Assembly (NCBI RefSeq): GCF_017874455.1
Contig: NZ_JAGGLN010000005.1
Span: 1 to 64,000, forward strand
Direction of reading: 5' to 3'
DNA from: Methanobacterium aggregans
GTDB lineage: Archaea > Methanobacteriota > Methanobacteria > Methanobacteriales > Methanobacteriaceae
Length of the DNA stretch: 64,000 nucleotides
The notes beneath the pieces were generated by a model that was not told the DNA's origin, ran no database searches, and saw nothing but the letters and a program-made list of their open reading frames with translations. A program made the position numbers and the translations under genes. Each line of letters starts with the position of its first letter. The first letter of the stretch is position 1. This document shows, one piece after another, positions 25,847-34,626 of the stretch.

Positions 25847-25961
25847 TGGGCCCACCTATTTTTCTGAATTTCAAGAATCATCATATGAAATCCTTAAGTA
25901 GGATCTTAAATAGATCATTGACTGTACTTCAACGTGTTGAATCAGTCCATGGGGGTTTTGT

Positions 25962-26318
25962 ATGGATGTGAATAAACTCGTAGAGCAGATAATAGACACA
26001 GAAATTGAAAAAATTCCAGGAACCGAAGATAAATGGGAAAAACATATCTACATCAAAGAAAACGTTTTCATAGTGGGTTATAAAGAGAACGAAGGATTCT
26101 ATGATGATAATGATGATGGAACTCATGTGAAGTCATATTCATGGTACTGGGAACTTAGAAATGCAGATACTTGGGATGTGCTGCATGAGAACCATGATGG
26201 TGACTTCACATTCTGCACAGATCCCAAAGAGTGCACATGGAGCGACCAGGACCTCATAGAGGACATAGCTGATGTTGTTGCAGAGGAATCCCTGAGATGG
26301 TTTGAACTTGAAAACTAA
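25962..26318 (+). CDS. Acidic hypothetical protein
   Basis: A 118-residue, strongly acidic soluble protein, rich in Trp, Tyr and Asp (KSYSWYWELRNADTWDV, CTDPKECTWSDQDLIEDIADVV). A DDNDDG patch near residue 48 resembles a flexible or cation-binding loop. The pattern is two helices around a beta sheet, but no known family was recognised. A GGGGG run lies about seven bases before the ATG. It stands alone between tmk and the convergent tandem-repeat protein gene. Confidence 0.7.
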   Translation: MDVNKLVEQIIDTEIEKIPGTEDKWEKHIYIKENVFIVGYKENEGFYDDNDDGTHVKSYSWYWELRNADTWDVLHENHDGDFTFCTDPKECTWSDQDLIEDIADVVAEESLRWFELEN

Positions 26319-26457
26319 AAGGAATCTTAATAACTTTTTTCAGATGTATATTCTGTAATTCATAATTCATTTACAAAAATAGCTGTATATAATATTGATG
26401 AACCCTACTAAAAAAATACCAATCTTAAAAATGGATCTGGGCTGAAAAACAGAGTTT

Positions 26458-26805
26458 TCACTGCCCTTCAAAATTCTTTATCCTTTCATTCAGTGAAGCA
26501 ACTATGGATCTGCTTGCCTCATCAAGCTTCACTATGCTGCCGATAAGCACAGGTCCGAAATCAGTATGTTCCAGTTCCAGTTCGTACTCCGTTATAACAT
26601 CTGCAAGCTCTTTCTGGTTCACTCCAAGGGGAATTCTCATCCTGGCGTTTTCCTGGCTCAAACTCTCAAGTTTGCCCAGCTCACCCCGTACAATAAGTCC
26701 GCCTGCTGTGTAGGCAACCTCAACTTCGTAACTGGCAATAGTTTCTGAAATTTCATCAACAATTATTCCTGGAGGAATTCTCAGTTCGTACTTCTCTTCT
26801 CCCAT
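26458..26805 (-). CDS. Hypothetical protein with internal tandem duplication
   Basis: A 115-residue soluble protein made of two similar halves of about 46 residues. Half 1 runs ELRIPPGIIVDEISETI..YEVEVAYTAGGLIVRGELGKLES; half 2 runs RMRIPLGVNQKELADVI..YELELEHTDFGPVLIGSIVKLDE. Each has a strand, a helix and two strands. A short helix ends the protein. GGTGA lies seven bases before the ATG. It lies 43 bp downstream of tyrS on the same strand and may be co-transcribed. Function is unknown. Confidence 0.75.
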   Translation of the reverse strand: MGEEKYELRIPPGIIVDEISETIASYEVEVAYTAGGLIVRGELGKLESLSQENARMRIPLGVNQKELADVITEYELELEHTDFGPVLIGSIVKLDEASRSIVASLNERIKNFEGQ

Positions 26806-26847
26806 ATTATCACCTTCATAATCTTTAAGCTAAATTAATTAGTTCAA

Positions 26848-27810
26848 TTAATCTGATTTAAAGTATTCCCGCACAGGTTTGAGAACTTCAATCAAACCCT
26901 CTGCAACACCATTTTTAAGGTCCAGGGGGTGAAGATCACCTGCACAGTAACGTTCTATAAGTTCGTCATGGCTCAGCTCAAGGTTTCCACCAAATTTCTC
27001 TGGTCTTTTAATAAGCAGTGTGTCTTTTTCAGGGAATATGAAGTGTTCAGCTATTTCTATAACTGGGTTATCCTCAACCTGGCCCTGTGGACAGAAGCTT
27101 TTCTGTATCTTCTTCTTTATAACTTCAGGTTCATCATCCACAGCTATGAAGTTATCCTTACTAGAGGACATCTTATCGGAACCATCTGTTCCATGAAGAA
27201 GAGGGGTGTGTATACATACCGGTGCTTTAATTCCCATTTTAGGCAGGTTTTCCCTTGCAAGCATGTGAATCTTACGCTGCTCCATACCCCCAACTGCAAC
27301 GTCAGCCTCCAGAAACACCATGTCAATGGCCTGCATAATCGGATAAATAACCTCTGCAACCTTATGATCTTTACTGTCCCGGGTGATCTGTGCCATACTC
27401 CTTTTAGCCCTTGCCAAACTTGTTAAAATTGCAAGTTCATATATCTTATGGGTGTACTCCATATTTCTCCCAAACTCAGAGCCTATAATGAATTCAGTGT
27501 CATCTGATAATCCCAGTGCCTTGAAACATTCAATGTTGTACTTGGATATTTCTTTTATTTCCTCAATACTTCCCTTTCCATTGAGGTATGCGTGTAGGTC
27601 TGCAAGGAGAATTTTAATCTTAAAACCTGCTCTCTGAAGATCTATCATCTTTTTAACGGTGATTGCATGGCCAAGGTGTATTTTACCTGAGGGTTCATAG
27701 CCTATGTATGCGGTTGTACTGCCGGTTTCAATTTTTTCCCTGAGCTCTTCTTCTGTTATGACTTCAAGCGTTCCCTTAGTTATCATTTCAATCTTTGAAT
27801 CTACGTCCAT
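26848..27810 (-). CDS. tyrS: Tyrosyl-tRNA synthetase
   Basis: A 320-residue class I synthetase of the archaeal/eukaryotic type, charging tRNA-Tyr. It has the HIGH-like motif HLGHA near residue 42 and the KMSKS-like KMSSS near 205, with tyrosine-pocket residues such as YIGYEPSGKIHLGH. The compact length lacks the bacterial S4 domain, as expected. ATG 27810 is preferred over GTG 27819, because GGTGA lies just upstream of it. The last gene of the mcm-to-tyrS minus-strand stretch, with a 175-bp AT-rich gap to nmd3. Confidence 0.95.
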   Translation of the reverse strand: MDVDSKIEMITKGTLEVITEEELREKIETGSTTAYIGYEPSGKIHLGHAITVKKMIDLQRAGFKIKILLADLHAYLNGKGSIEEIKEISKYNIECFKALGLSDDTEFIIGSEFGRNMEYTHKIYELAILTSLARAKRSMAQITRDSKDHKVAEVIYPIMQAIDMVFLEADVAVGGMEQRKIHMLARENLPKMGIKAPVCIHTPLLHGTDGSDKMSSSKDNFIAVDDEPEVIKKKIQKSFCPQGQVEDNPVIEIAEHFIFPEKDTLLIKRPEKFGGNLELSHDELIERYCAGDLHPLDLKNGVAEGLIEVLKPVREYFKSD

Positions 27811-27994
27811 ATTTATCACCGAAAAATAAATTGCAAGTTGTATCTTTTAATTACAAATCAAGATAATCATTTTATAAGTATTCTGTTTTTTCTGCATTTA
27901 ATTCAATATGTAACTTCCATTTCAACATTTAAACTAAAATTATTATTAAATTTATAATCTTAAAATTTATAATCCACTTTTGTTGTGTTTCTAT

Positions 27995-29047
27995 TTAGTT
28001 GAGGATGTAAAGTTTTCCATTTATCTCAACAACATCCACTTCTACCCCAATTTCAAGGTCTGAAATTCCTTCATTGAGATCAATATCCACGGGCTCATAG
28101 GTTTCAGGGTGGAGTATCTGAATGGATCTTGGAGTTTTAGATGTGACTGTTGTTTTTTTAACCTCATCTTTTCCTGCAAGTAACTCAATTTTAGCATAAT
28201 CCCTCCAGGTTATGGATGAGGTTTTATGAGAGTCAAAATCCTTCAAAAATATTTTCTTACCATCAAAACCTGAAACTCTGCCCACATGGGAACCGTGACC
28301 TATAAAATCACCCTTCTGGAAGGCTGCAAGGCGCAGAGATATCCATATTCTGTAGAGATCCTTTCCTGTGGACTTGTTTCTTCCAGCGATCTTCGGGGAT
28401 TCCTTCACAACTCCACCGAACACATCTTTAAGGGCATTTGTAATGCTTCGGGCTGCCTTGTAGGAGCCAACGTAGTAATCCACTCCCTCTTTCAGTTTCA
28501 TAACCTCTGCTATGTAAGCCATCCGGTTTTTCTCTGAAAGTTTACGGGTTCTTTTTTTAACGATTTCATCAATGTCATGGATCTCCTCACGAGTTAAAAC
28601 CCTTTTATCTGCCCTTACTTGAATCACAGATTCGTAGTAACCAGATGCAAACTTACTGCAATCAGGACACATTGTCCTGTTCCTCTTAACTTCAACAGCG
28701 TACTCCTCATTGACTTTTTCACCGAAAACATTACCCTCCACATGGATCATGCAGTCAAAGATTGATCCCCTAATTGTAAGGATTTCGGGGGTTACTTCAA
28801 CGTTTTCTGCAGGTTCGTTGGCATTAATATTTTCAATTAGGGTTTTTTCAACGAGTTCTTCCTCTGATAACTCTGAATCATACCATTTTCCATGTTCCAG
28901 GGTTGAATCACAGTGTGCGCAGATTGTGAATTCCATTTCATGGGGTGGATTTGCCATCTGGAATTCTTTTATAAAACAAGATCTACAAAGGCCCTTAAAA
29001 AGCTCTTCATCTTCTTTTCCACATTTTGGACAGAACATTTTCATCAT
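27995..29047 (-). CDS. nmd3: NMD3 family protein (60S export factor homologue)
   Basis: A 350-residue protein with the zinc-binding N terminus of NMD3: MFCPKCG, CRSC, CAHC and CPDC pairs within the first 125 residues. A mixed alpha/beta part and a beta-barrel C-terminal region follow, with WRDYAKIELLAG. In eukaryotes NMD3 loads onto the large subunit for export; archaeal members lack the export tail and probably act in large-subunit maturation. Starts at 29047, 29044 and 29038 are all possible. It is located after aIF2-beta on the same strand, a common archaeal grouping of translation genes. Confidence 0.9.
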   Translation of the reverse strand: MMKMFCPKCGKEDEELFKGLCRSCFIKEFQMANPPHEMEFTICAHCDSTLEHGKWYDSELSEEELVEKTLIENINANEPAENVEVTPEILTIRGSIFDCMIHVEGNVFGEKVNEEYAVEVKRNRTMCPDCSKFASGYYESVIQVRADKRVLTREEIHDIDEIVKKRTRKLSEKNRMAYIAEVMKLKEGVDYYVGSYKAARSITNALKDVFGGVVKESPKIAGRNKSTGKDLYRIWISLRLAAFQKGDFIGHGSHVGRVSGFDGKKIFLKDFDSHKTSSITWRDYAKIELLAGKDEVKKTTVTSKTPRSIQILHPETYEPVDIDLNEGISDLEIGVEVDVVEINGKLYILN

Positions 29048-29144
29048 TCTAACTCATATATTCAATAAAAAATTCAGATTTAAATCGTGTAAACTTAGAT
29101 ACATCTTAAAATAATAAAATAAAAATAGAAATTCTATTTTCTAT

Positions 29145-29555
29145 TTAAAGTGTTTTTAATGGGGCTTTTGCACCACATGCCTCACATTTCAGGATGAAAA
29201 TACGGTCTTCCCTTATGATCTTGGTATCTGGCCTGTTGCACTCATGGCACATCACGTATCGTTTAACGTAGTCATCGATCCTGTCATTTATAAGGTAGTG
29301 GGTGAATTTTCCCTGCATTATTGCCCTGGAACCTTCTATGTTTCCAGCTGTACCAAGTTCCCTCAGTAGGAACTTTAGAACGTGCTGTGGGTCCCTGTTA
29401 AGTGCATCTGCAACTTCCCCAAAGTTCTGTATCATGGTTCTGTTACCCTGGATCACGGAGTAAGCCCGAGGTACTGTGAACCTTTTAGTTTCAAAGACCT
29501 TTTCTGGTAGTTGGTCTATTGCCCTGTCTAATAATTCATTGTAATCTTCATCCAT
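29145..29555 (-). CDS. Translation initiation factor 2 subunit beta
   Basis: A 136-residue aIF2-beta. It has an N-terminal helix, a central alpha/beta domain (GNRTMIQNFGEVADALNRDPQHVLKFLLRELG) and a C-terminal zinc ribbon with CHECNRPDT and CEACG. It is part of the heterotrimeric factor that brings initiator tRNA to the ribosome. GGAGGT lies ten bases before the ATG. The 137 bp separating it from mcm include a TATA-like CTTTTTATATAC on this strand near 29665, so it likely has its own promoter. Confidence 0.95.
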   Translation of the reverse strand: MDEDYNELLDRAIDQLPEKVFETKRFTVPRAYSVIQGNRTMIQNFGEVADALNRDPQHVLKFLLRELGTAGNIEGSRAIMQGKFTHYLINDRIDDYVKRYVMCHECNRPDTKIIREDRIFILKCEACGAKAPLKTL

Positions 29556-29692
29556 ATTATCTGACCTCCAAATACATTGATCATGAACTGATCTGATTTT
29601 AAATCTATTTTTAATTAGGTAATAAAAGTTTAAATACTTGTAATCGCGCTGTTAATGTTTATAAAAGTATATAAAAAGCAGAGAATTGTTTT

Positions 29693-31693
29693 TTAGGCAA
29701 CTTTGTAGTATCCCTGCTGTGGTTCGTAGATAACTCCCTTTCTCTTGAGTACTCGCAGTATTTCATCTGCCTTTTCTTCACTCATATTATATCTATCTGC
29801 AAGTTCGCTTATAAGTATGTTCTTGGGTGTTCTTCCACCGTAATCCTCCTCAAGTTCACCTATAACTTCACTCACAGCACGAATCTTATCCCTGTCCGAT
29901 TTAGGTGTACGGCCTTCAACCTTGTCAATATCCACTTTACCAGTTTCTGGGTCATATCCCACCTGTTTCATACATTTCTGCTGGATGGTTATTGCACGCT
30001 TTGCATCAAATTCAGTTACCTCAGCTCCAAGACGTATCCTGGCACTGGCCTCTGAAAGCCTTACAAGAGCCTCAAGCTGACGTGCAGTTATTGGCACAGG
30101 TGAATCCTCCTCTACCGCACCACCCCTCATACCAACGTAAAACTCCTGAAGAACTTCACTGGCCTCTGGTGTAAGTTTTGGATGGAAATCCCGCCTTGCA
30201 TAGGCAATGTACTTCCTCAGAAGTTCAGGTTCTATCTCGAAGGGTATGGAATTGTCCTGATGTATCTTCAGGATGTGTCCTGCAAGTTTGGTGTCCCTTT
30301 CAACATCTGGCTTGTCTTCAACAACGAATATTAAATCGAACCTTGAAAGAATAGGTGAAGGTAAATCTATCTGTTCTCCTATTGATTTGTAACGATCGAA
30401 ACGACCAAATTTAGGGTTTGCAGCTGCAAGCACGGAACAACGGGAGTTCAGTGTTGCCATTATACCCGCCTTTGCAATGGATATTGTCTGCTGTTCCAGG
30501 GCCTCATGTATTGCAGAACGGTCCTCAGAACGCATCTTATCCAGTTCGTCAACACAAACGTTACCACGGTCACCAAGAACCAGTGCACCAGCTTCAAGGC
30601 TCCAACCGCCAAATTCATCACGCACAGCTGCAGCTGTAAGTCCCACACCACTCGTACCCTTACCACTGGTGTAAATACCTCTTGGGGCAAGTTTTGAAAC
30701 ATATTTGAGCATCTGGGATTTACCAATACCTGGATCTCCCACAATGAGTATGTGTATGTCTCCTCTCAGCCTGGTTTTGTCCTCAAGTTCCTTTGCAGAA
30801 CCTCCAAATAGCTGGAGTGCAATTGCTTCCTTAACTTCCCTGTAACCCTGTATTGAAGGGGCTGTGGAGCTTATTATCTTGTTGTAAACATCAGGGTCTG
30901 CTGCAAGTTCCTTTATCTTTTGTTCATCATCTTCACTTATCTGAAGCTCCTCAAATTCCTGTTCAAGGGGTTCTATGTAGTTTCCGTAGATGTAATTTTT
31001 GAAACGCTTGGTTTTATCGTCACGCACAGTTTTCATTGTGCCTGTTATTCTGACTATGTCTCCTGGGGTGAGGGTATCAACCATGTCATCTTCAAGGACA
31101 ACAGATATCTGTCGTGGTTCTTCACCACCAGAAAGGTTTTCAAGGGGTTCCTGAAGCTTAGTGGTTTGAGTGTCCATGAATTCAGATTCTTCCTGAAGCA
31201 GTCTGAAGGATCTGCCTCCGCACTCCTGACAGAGTGCAGGTTCACTTATTAAATTACTTGTCTGAGGCACTTCCTGCAGCCTCATACAGCTCCTGCACTC
31301 AAAAAGGGCGTTCATTATTCTGGGTCTGATTTCATCGGTTTTACGAACTATACCGTCCACTGCAACGAACTTTCCAATGAACTTACTTCGGAGGTACTTC
31401 AGCTGGATGTTGTTTCGTACGTTCTCAAATCTTATGTTGAGATCAGCATTTTTACCCAGGGGGTCGATGTTTTTTATTGCCTTCTGGGATGCCTTCAGAA
31501 CTTCCTCTGGTTTTTCAATTAGAAGATCTGCAAGGTCGGGGTCGAACATCTCAAGTTCTGTGTAATCCACAACCACAGATCTCTCATCAGGATACCTTTC
31601 AAGGGCTTCAAAGACTGTGTCTTTGTACTTTGCACTGAAAAACTCTTCAAATTTTGATGTTGATGTTTTTGTTTTGTCTGTTGAAGATGTCAT
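29693..31693 (-). CDS. mcm: Replicative DNA helicase MCM
   Basis: A 666-residue MCM helicase. The N-terminal part holds a zinc finger (CRSC near residue 132, CQEC near 155) within an OB fold. The AAA+ core has Walker A GDPGIGKSQ near residue 325, Walker B VCVDELDKM, sensor region AAANPKFGRFD and Arg finger LSRFDLIF. A winged helix closes the protein (KKGVIYEPQQGYYKV). It unwinds DNA 3' to 5' at the fork. No intein is present. It starts a minus-strand run of replication and translation genes. Confidence 0.97.
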   Translation of the reverse strand: MTSSTDKTKTSTSKFEEFFSAKYKDTVFEALERYPDERSVVVDYTELEMFDPDLADLLIEKPEEVLKASQKAIKNIDPLGKNADLNIRFENVRNNIQLKYLRSKFIGKFVAVDGIVRKTDEIRPRIMNALFECRSCMRLQEVPQTSNLISEPALCQECGGRSFRLLQEESEFMDTQTTKLQEPLENLSGGEEPRQISVVLEDDMVDTLTPGDIVRITGTMKTVRDDKTKRFKNYIYGNYIEPLEQEFEELQISEDDEQKIKELAADPDVYNKIISSTAPSIQGYREVKEAIALQLFGGSAKELEDKTRLRGDIHILIVGDPGIGKSQMLKYVSKLAPRGIYTSGKGTSGVGLTAAAVRDEFGGWSLEAGALVLGDRGNVCVDELDKMRSEDRSAIHEALEQQTISIAKAGIMATLNSRCSVLAAANPKFGRFDRYKSIGEQIDLPSPILSRFDLIFVVEDKPDVERDTKLAGHILKIHQDNSIPFEIEPELLRKYIAYARRDFHPKLTPEASEVLQEFYVGMRGGAVEEDSPVPITARQLEALVRLSEASARIRLGAEVTEFDAKRAITIQQKCMKQVGYDPETGKVDIDKVEGRTPKSDRDKIRAVSEVIGELEEDYGGRTPKNILISELADRYNMSEEKADEILRVLKRKGVIYEPQQGYYKVA

Positions 31694-32186
31694 TGTTCAA
31701 ATATACTCCTTCATGTTATAAAAAATATTTATGCTGGGATTAAATGCTCTTAAAATCAATATATTTATATAATCTTAAAGGGCTTTAAAATTTAATTGTA
31801 AGACCTAACTATGTTTTTTTTAAATAAGGTTCATGAATTAACAGTATTTTTAGATACTTCATTTGTTTCTTGTAAAATCAATAGAAATATATTATTAGAT
31901 GTTGTAACACACCCATGATATATTTATGTTGATCCCAATTCATATTACAAATTATTTATATTTGTATTACTTAAATTTTGGCATATATGTAGTATGAATA
32001 GGGATACTTGAATACAAAAATTTTTTTACGTCATGTACTAAAATAATTGACTGAACGTAATATCCAGTGTACAATATTAGATTTCAACCATCCAATTGAA
32101 TCTCTAAAAAATATTTAATACCGGATTTTTATGCCTTATCCAATTCAGAGTAAACACTCCCCAAATTTAATCATAATGGTGATAAA
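31694..32186. other. Gene-free AT-rich gap with promoters
   Basis: This 493-bp divergent gap lies between mcm and the small membrane protein gene. It holds several TATA-like stretches and one imperfect inverted repeat, ATTACAAAT...ATTTGTAT, near 31945-31974. No RNA gene or open frame with a ribosome binding site was found. Confidence 0.5.
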
Positions 32187-32621
32187 ATGAAAAAATCAAG
32201 ATTAAACTTATTCAAGGTAACCTCCATGAGCATATCTGTCCTGGGAATTCTCATGATAATTGCAACAATTGCAATATTTGCTTACATAGGCATTTCATCC
32301 CTTTCATCCACTATTTTCACAGATGTAGACAGTGGATCAGCCTATGACAAGATTGCTGCTTTGAACTCTGACTACTCCACGTTAAGTGCCCAGTACGATA
32401 AAACCAAAACCCAAGTGGATAGTTCTGGAAATGAAAACGTAAAAACAGCATACGTGGATGCAAATCTTCAGCTTGTGAAGGCCAAATCTGCAATTACAAA
32501 TGCTCAAAGTGCGGTTTCTGCAGGTAAATCTGCTGATGAAATCAAGAGTAGAATAAGTACAGCAGAGTCCCAGCTTCAAAGAGCCAAAGAAAGTTTGAGC
32601 AAGGTTCAGGCAATGCTTTAA
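32187..32621 (+). CDS. Membrane-anchored coiled-coil hypothetical protein
   Basis: A 144-residue protein with one hydrophobic N-terminal helix (SISVLGILMIIATIAIFAYI, residues about 17-36) after a basic segment, so it is a type II anchor with the rest outside. Residues 55-144 are Ala/Ser/Lys-rich with heptad spacing (LVKAKSAITNAQSAVSAG, ESQLQRAKESLSKVQ), indicating a coiled coil. The ATG follows GGTGAT. No partner gene is adjacent on this strand. It may interact with the cell wall or with membrane assemblies; no family was recognised. Confidence 0.75.
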   Translation: MKKSRLNLFKVTSMSISVLGILMIIATIAIFAYIGISSLSSTIFTDVDSGSAYDKIAALNSDYSTLSAQYDKTKTQVDSSGNENVKTAYVDANLQLVKAKSAITNAQSAVSAGKSADEIKSRISTAESQLQRAKESLSKVQAML

Positions 32622-32694
32622 AGGAAGGTCACAATCAGAGGGGGTTTGAATCAGTTAATTGATTAAATCAATGTCAAATCCTATTTGATCCCTA

Positions 32695-32703
32695 TTTTTT
32701 TTT
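32695..32703 (+). terminator. Oligo-T terminator
   Basis: A T9 run 74 bp after the coiled-coil gene, in a T-rich convergent gap before rlmE. It fits an archaeal T-tract terminator. Confidence 0.4.
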
Positions 32704-32822
32704 AATTTTTCCCTTTAATTTATTTTCCAACCTTTTTCTCTAATTTTTATCTGTTTCATTTTATTTTTTCAATCTTCTTTTAAAATTTTATTTTAATATT
32801 TAAAATAAACTCTATGATAAAA

Positions 32823-33440
32823 TCAGGATAAAGACTTTCTGAATCCCTTTGCAACCACATACATCTCAGTGCTGGCTTTACGTGATGATGCAGGTTTGGT
32901 TGTTTTAACGATCTTGAACTTTTCCTTTATCTTTTTGAGAATTCTTTCAAATTCTTCCCCCTGGAAAACCTTCATTATAAGGCAGCCGTTCCTTTCTAGG
33001 GTGAGGTCACATATTTCAAGCACAGTTTCAGCAAGCTCTGCAGAACGAAGATTGTCAATGTCCTTTATTCCTGAAAGTTTGGGTGATGCATCAGAGAGTA
33101 CAACCTCAGCATTTCCTTCAAGGGCCTTCCTTATCCTGGTAATGGTTTCATCACTTGTGAAGTCACCCTTTATTCCAATGAAATTCTCATTTTCAAAGGG
33201 CCTTATACGCTGGAGATCCACACCCACAACGAACCCACTTTCTCCGATAATTTCAAGGGCAACCTGGGACCATCCACCGGGTGCAGCTCCAAGATCCAGG
33301 ACGTAACTGCCAGGTCTGATTATTTTAAACTTGTTATTCAATTGTTTGAGTTTATAAGATGCCCTTGATCTGTAATCATTTTTTTTGGCCATCCTGTAGT
33401 AATGTTCATTTTTACGTTCAGCATTCCATTTTTTAGTCAT
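32823..33440 (-). CDS. rlmE: 23S rRNA (uridine-2'-O-) methyltransferase RlmE/FtsJ
   Basis: A 205-residue FtsJ-type SAM methyltransferase. It shows LDLGAAPGGWSQVAL (motif I) near residue 49, catalytic K-D-K-E elements in SYKLKQL, LSDASPKLSG and IMKVFQGEE, and GVDLQRI. It modifies the 2'-OH of a uridine in the large-subunit A loop. The C terminus is normal (no TRAM domain, which some archaeal forms carry). Single gene, with the MJ0936-type phosphodiesterase upstream on the same strand after 236 bp. Confidence 0.94.
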   Translation of the reverse strand: MTKKWNAERKNEHYYRMAKKNDYRSRASYKLKQLNNKFKIIRPGSYVLDLGAAPGGWSQVALEIIGESGFVVGVDLQRIRPFENENFIGIKGDFTSDETITRIRKALEGNAEVVLSDASPKLSGIKDIDNLRSAELAETVLEICDLTLERNGCLIMKVFQGEEFERILKKIKEKFKIVKTTKPASSRKASTEMYVVAKGFRKSLS

Positions 33441-33676
33441 AATTCACTTTCCTTTAATTAATTCTAGTATATTTATGGGTTTAAAATATAAATAAGGGGT
33501 AAATCTATGGTTAATATTCAATTATGTATTATAAATTTCAATCATTAAACCTGAATCATTGAACTTAAGGAACCCCTAAACATCAAGAAAAATATTCAGT
33601 GGGGTTTCAGGTGTTTGTTTAAGCAGTTGAACCTTTAACAACATGATTAAAAGCTTAAGATCTTCCCAACCTTTTT

Positions 33677-34210
33677 TCAAACCTTTTCCAGATTTCCCTG
33701 GAAATTCAGAGATTTACAAATTGGTGCTCCAATCTTAATGATCTCAGTATCGATCTTCTGGTTTTCTATTTCAAGGAGCATTACTGAAGGGTCTGAAAGC
33801 CTGGGAACAGTTGGACTTCCAGGGTTTAATAACAAAACACCACCCAAATCCTTTATGAACGACCAATGGGTGTGTCCTGTGATTAAAATCTCAACACCCA
33901 GTTCCATGGCTATGTACTTCAACTGTTGGGTATCTCCACGTGGATAAACCTCCCCATGGTTCAAACCTATTTTAAATCCTTCAACTTCCATTACTTCACT
34001 TTCAGGAAGTTCCATATGGTACATTCTATCCATGTTTCCTTGAACACATTTCATGGGAGCTATTTCTTTGAGTGCATCAATCACATCAAGGGATACAAGA
34101 TCTCCAGCATGGAGAATCATATCAACATTTTCAAAGGTTTTAAAAACGGTTTCAGGAATTTCTGATGCTCTTTCAGGTATGTGAGTGTCTGATATAACTC
34201 CTATTAACAT
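33677..34210 (-). CDS. YfcE/MJ0936-family metallophosphodiesterase
   Basis: A 177-residue calcineurin-like phosphoesterase. All five metal-ligand motifs are visible: ISDTHIPERA, LHAGDLV, VQGNMDR, LNHGE and ITGHTHW. Length and layout match M. jannaschii MJ0936 and E. coli YfcE, which cleave phosphodiesters of unclear physiological identity. AAGGAGA lies six bases before the ATG. The preceding 416 bp is a gene-free gap shared with the divergent topA. Confidence 0.92.
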   Translation of the reverse strand: MLIGVISDTHIPERASEIPETVFKTFENVDMILHAGDLVSLDVIDALKEIAPMKCVQGNMDRMYHMELPESEVMEVEGFKIGLNHGEVYPRGDTQQLKYIAMELGVEILITGHTHWSFIKDLGGVLLLNPGSPTVPRLSDPSVMLLEIENQKIDTEIIKIGAPICKSLNFQGNLEKV

Positions 34211-34626
34211 TTAATCTCCTTCCTACTTTTTTAACAGTTTAATGGTTGTTTTTTTATTTTTATTTTGTATGGCACTCATTTTCACATAGGTTTGAAAAAC
34301 TATAAAAGTCATGTTCTAAAATATACCATGTCTAATATATTATTGATTCCAATCTTATTATATTTCAATGATAACAGTACAAAAATATAGATAATAAACA
34401 CTACCCATTCAAGTGGTGTCCTTATGAAATTGAGTACATTATAAACCAGCACATTATAAACCATTATAAATTATCATTATATATTGCAGTATAAATTACA
34501 GTATAAATTAATCCAAGAACCTTAACTCACAGTTATTACAATTGATAAATAAAATTTTGATGGATAAACTTAAATAAATTTATTTCATGAACTGTTTGAT
34601 AAAATAATACTAATAAAAGTGATACT
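34211..34626. other. Gene-free AT-rich gap with short repeats and topA promoter
   Basis: This divergent gap upstream of topA contains a cluster of CATTATAAACC words (34438-34472) and two GCAGTATAAATTA-like words (34485-34510). A TATA-like ACTTAAATAAATT at 34568-34580 is a plausible topA promoter. No gene is visible. Confidence 0.5.
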
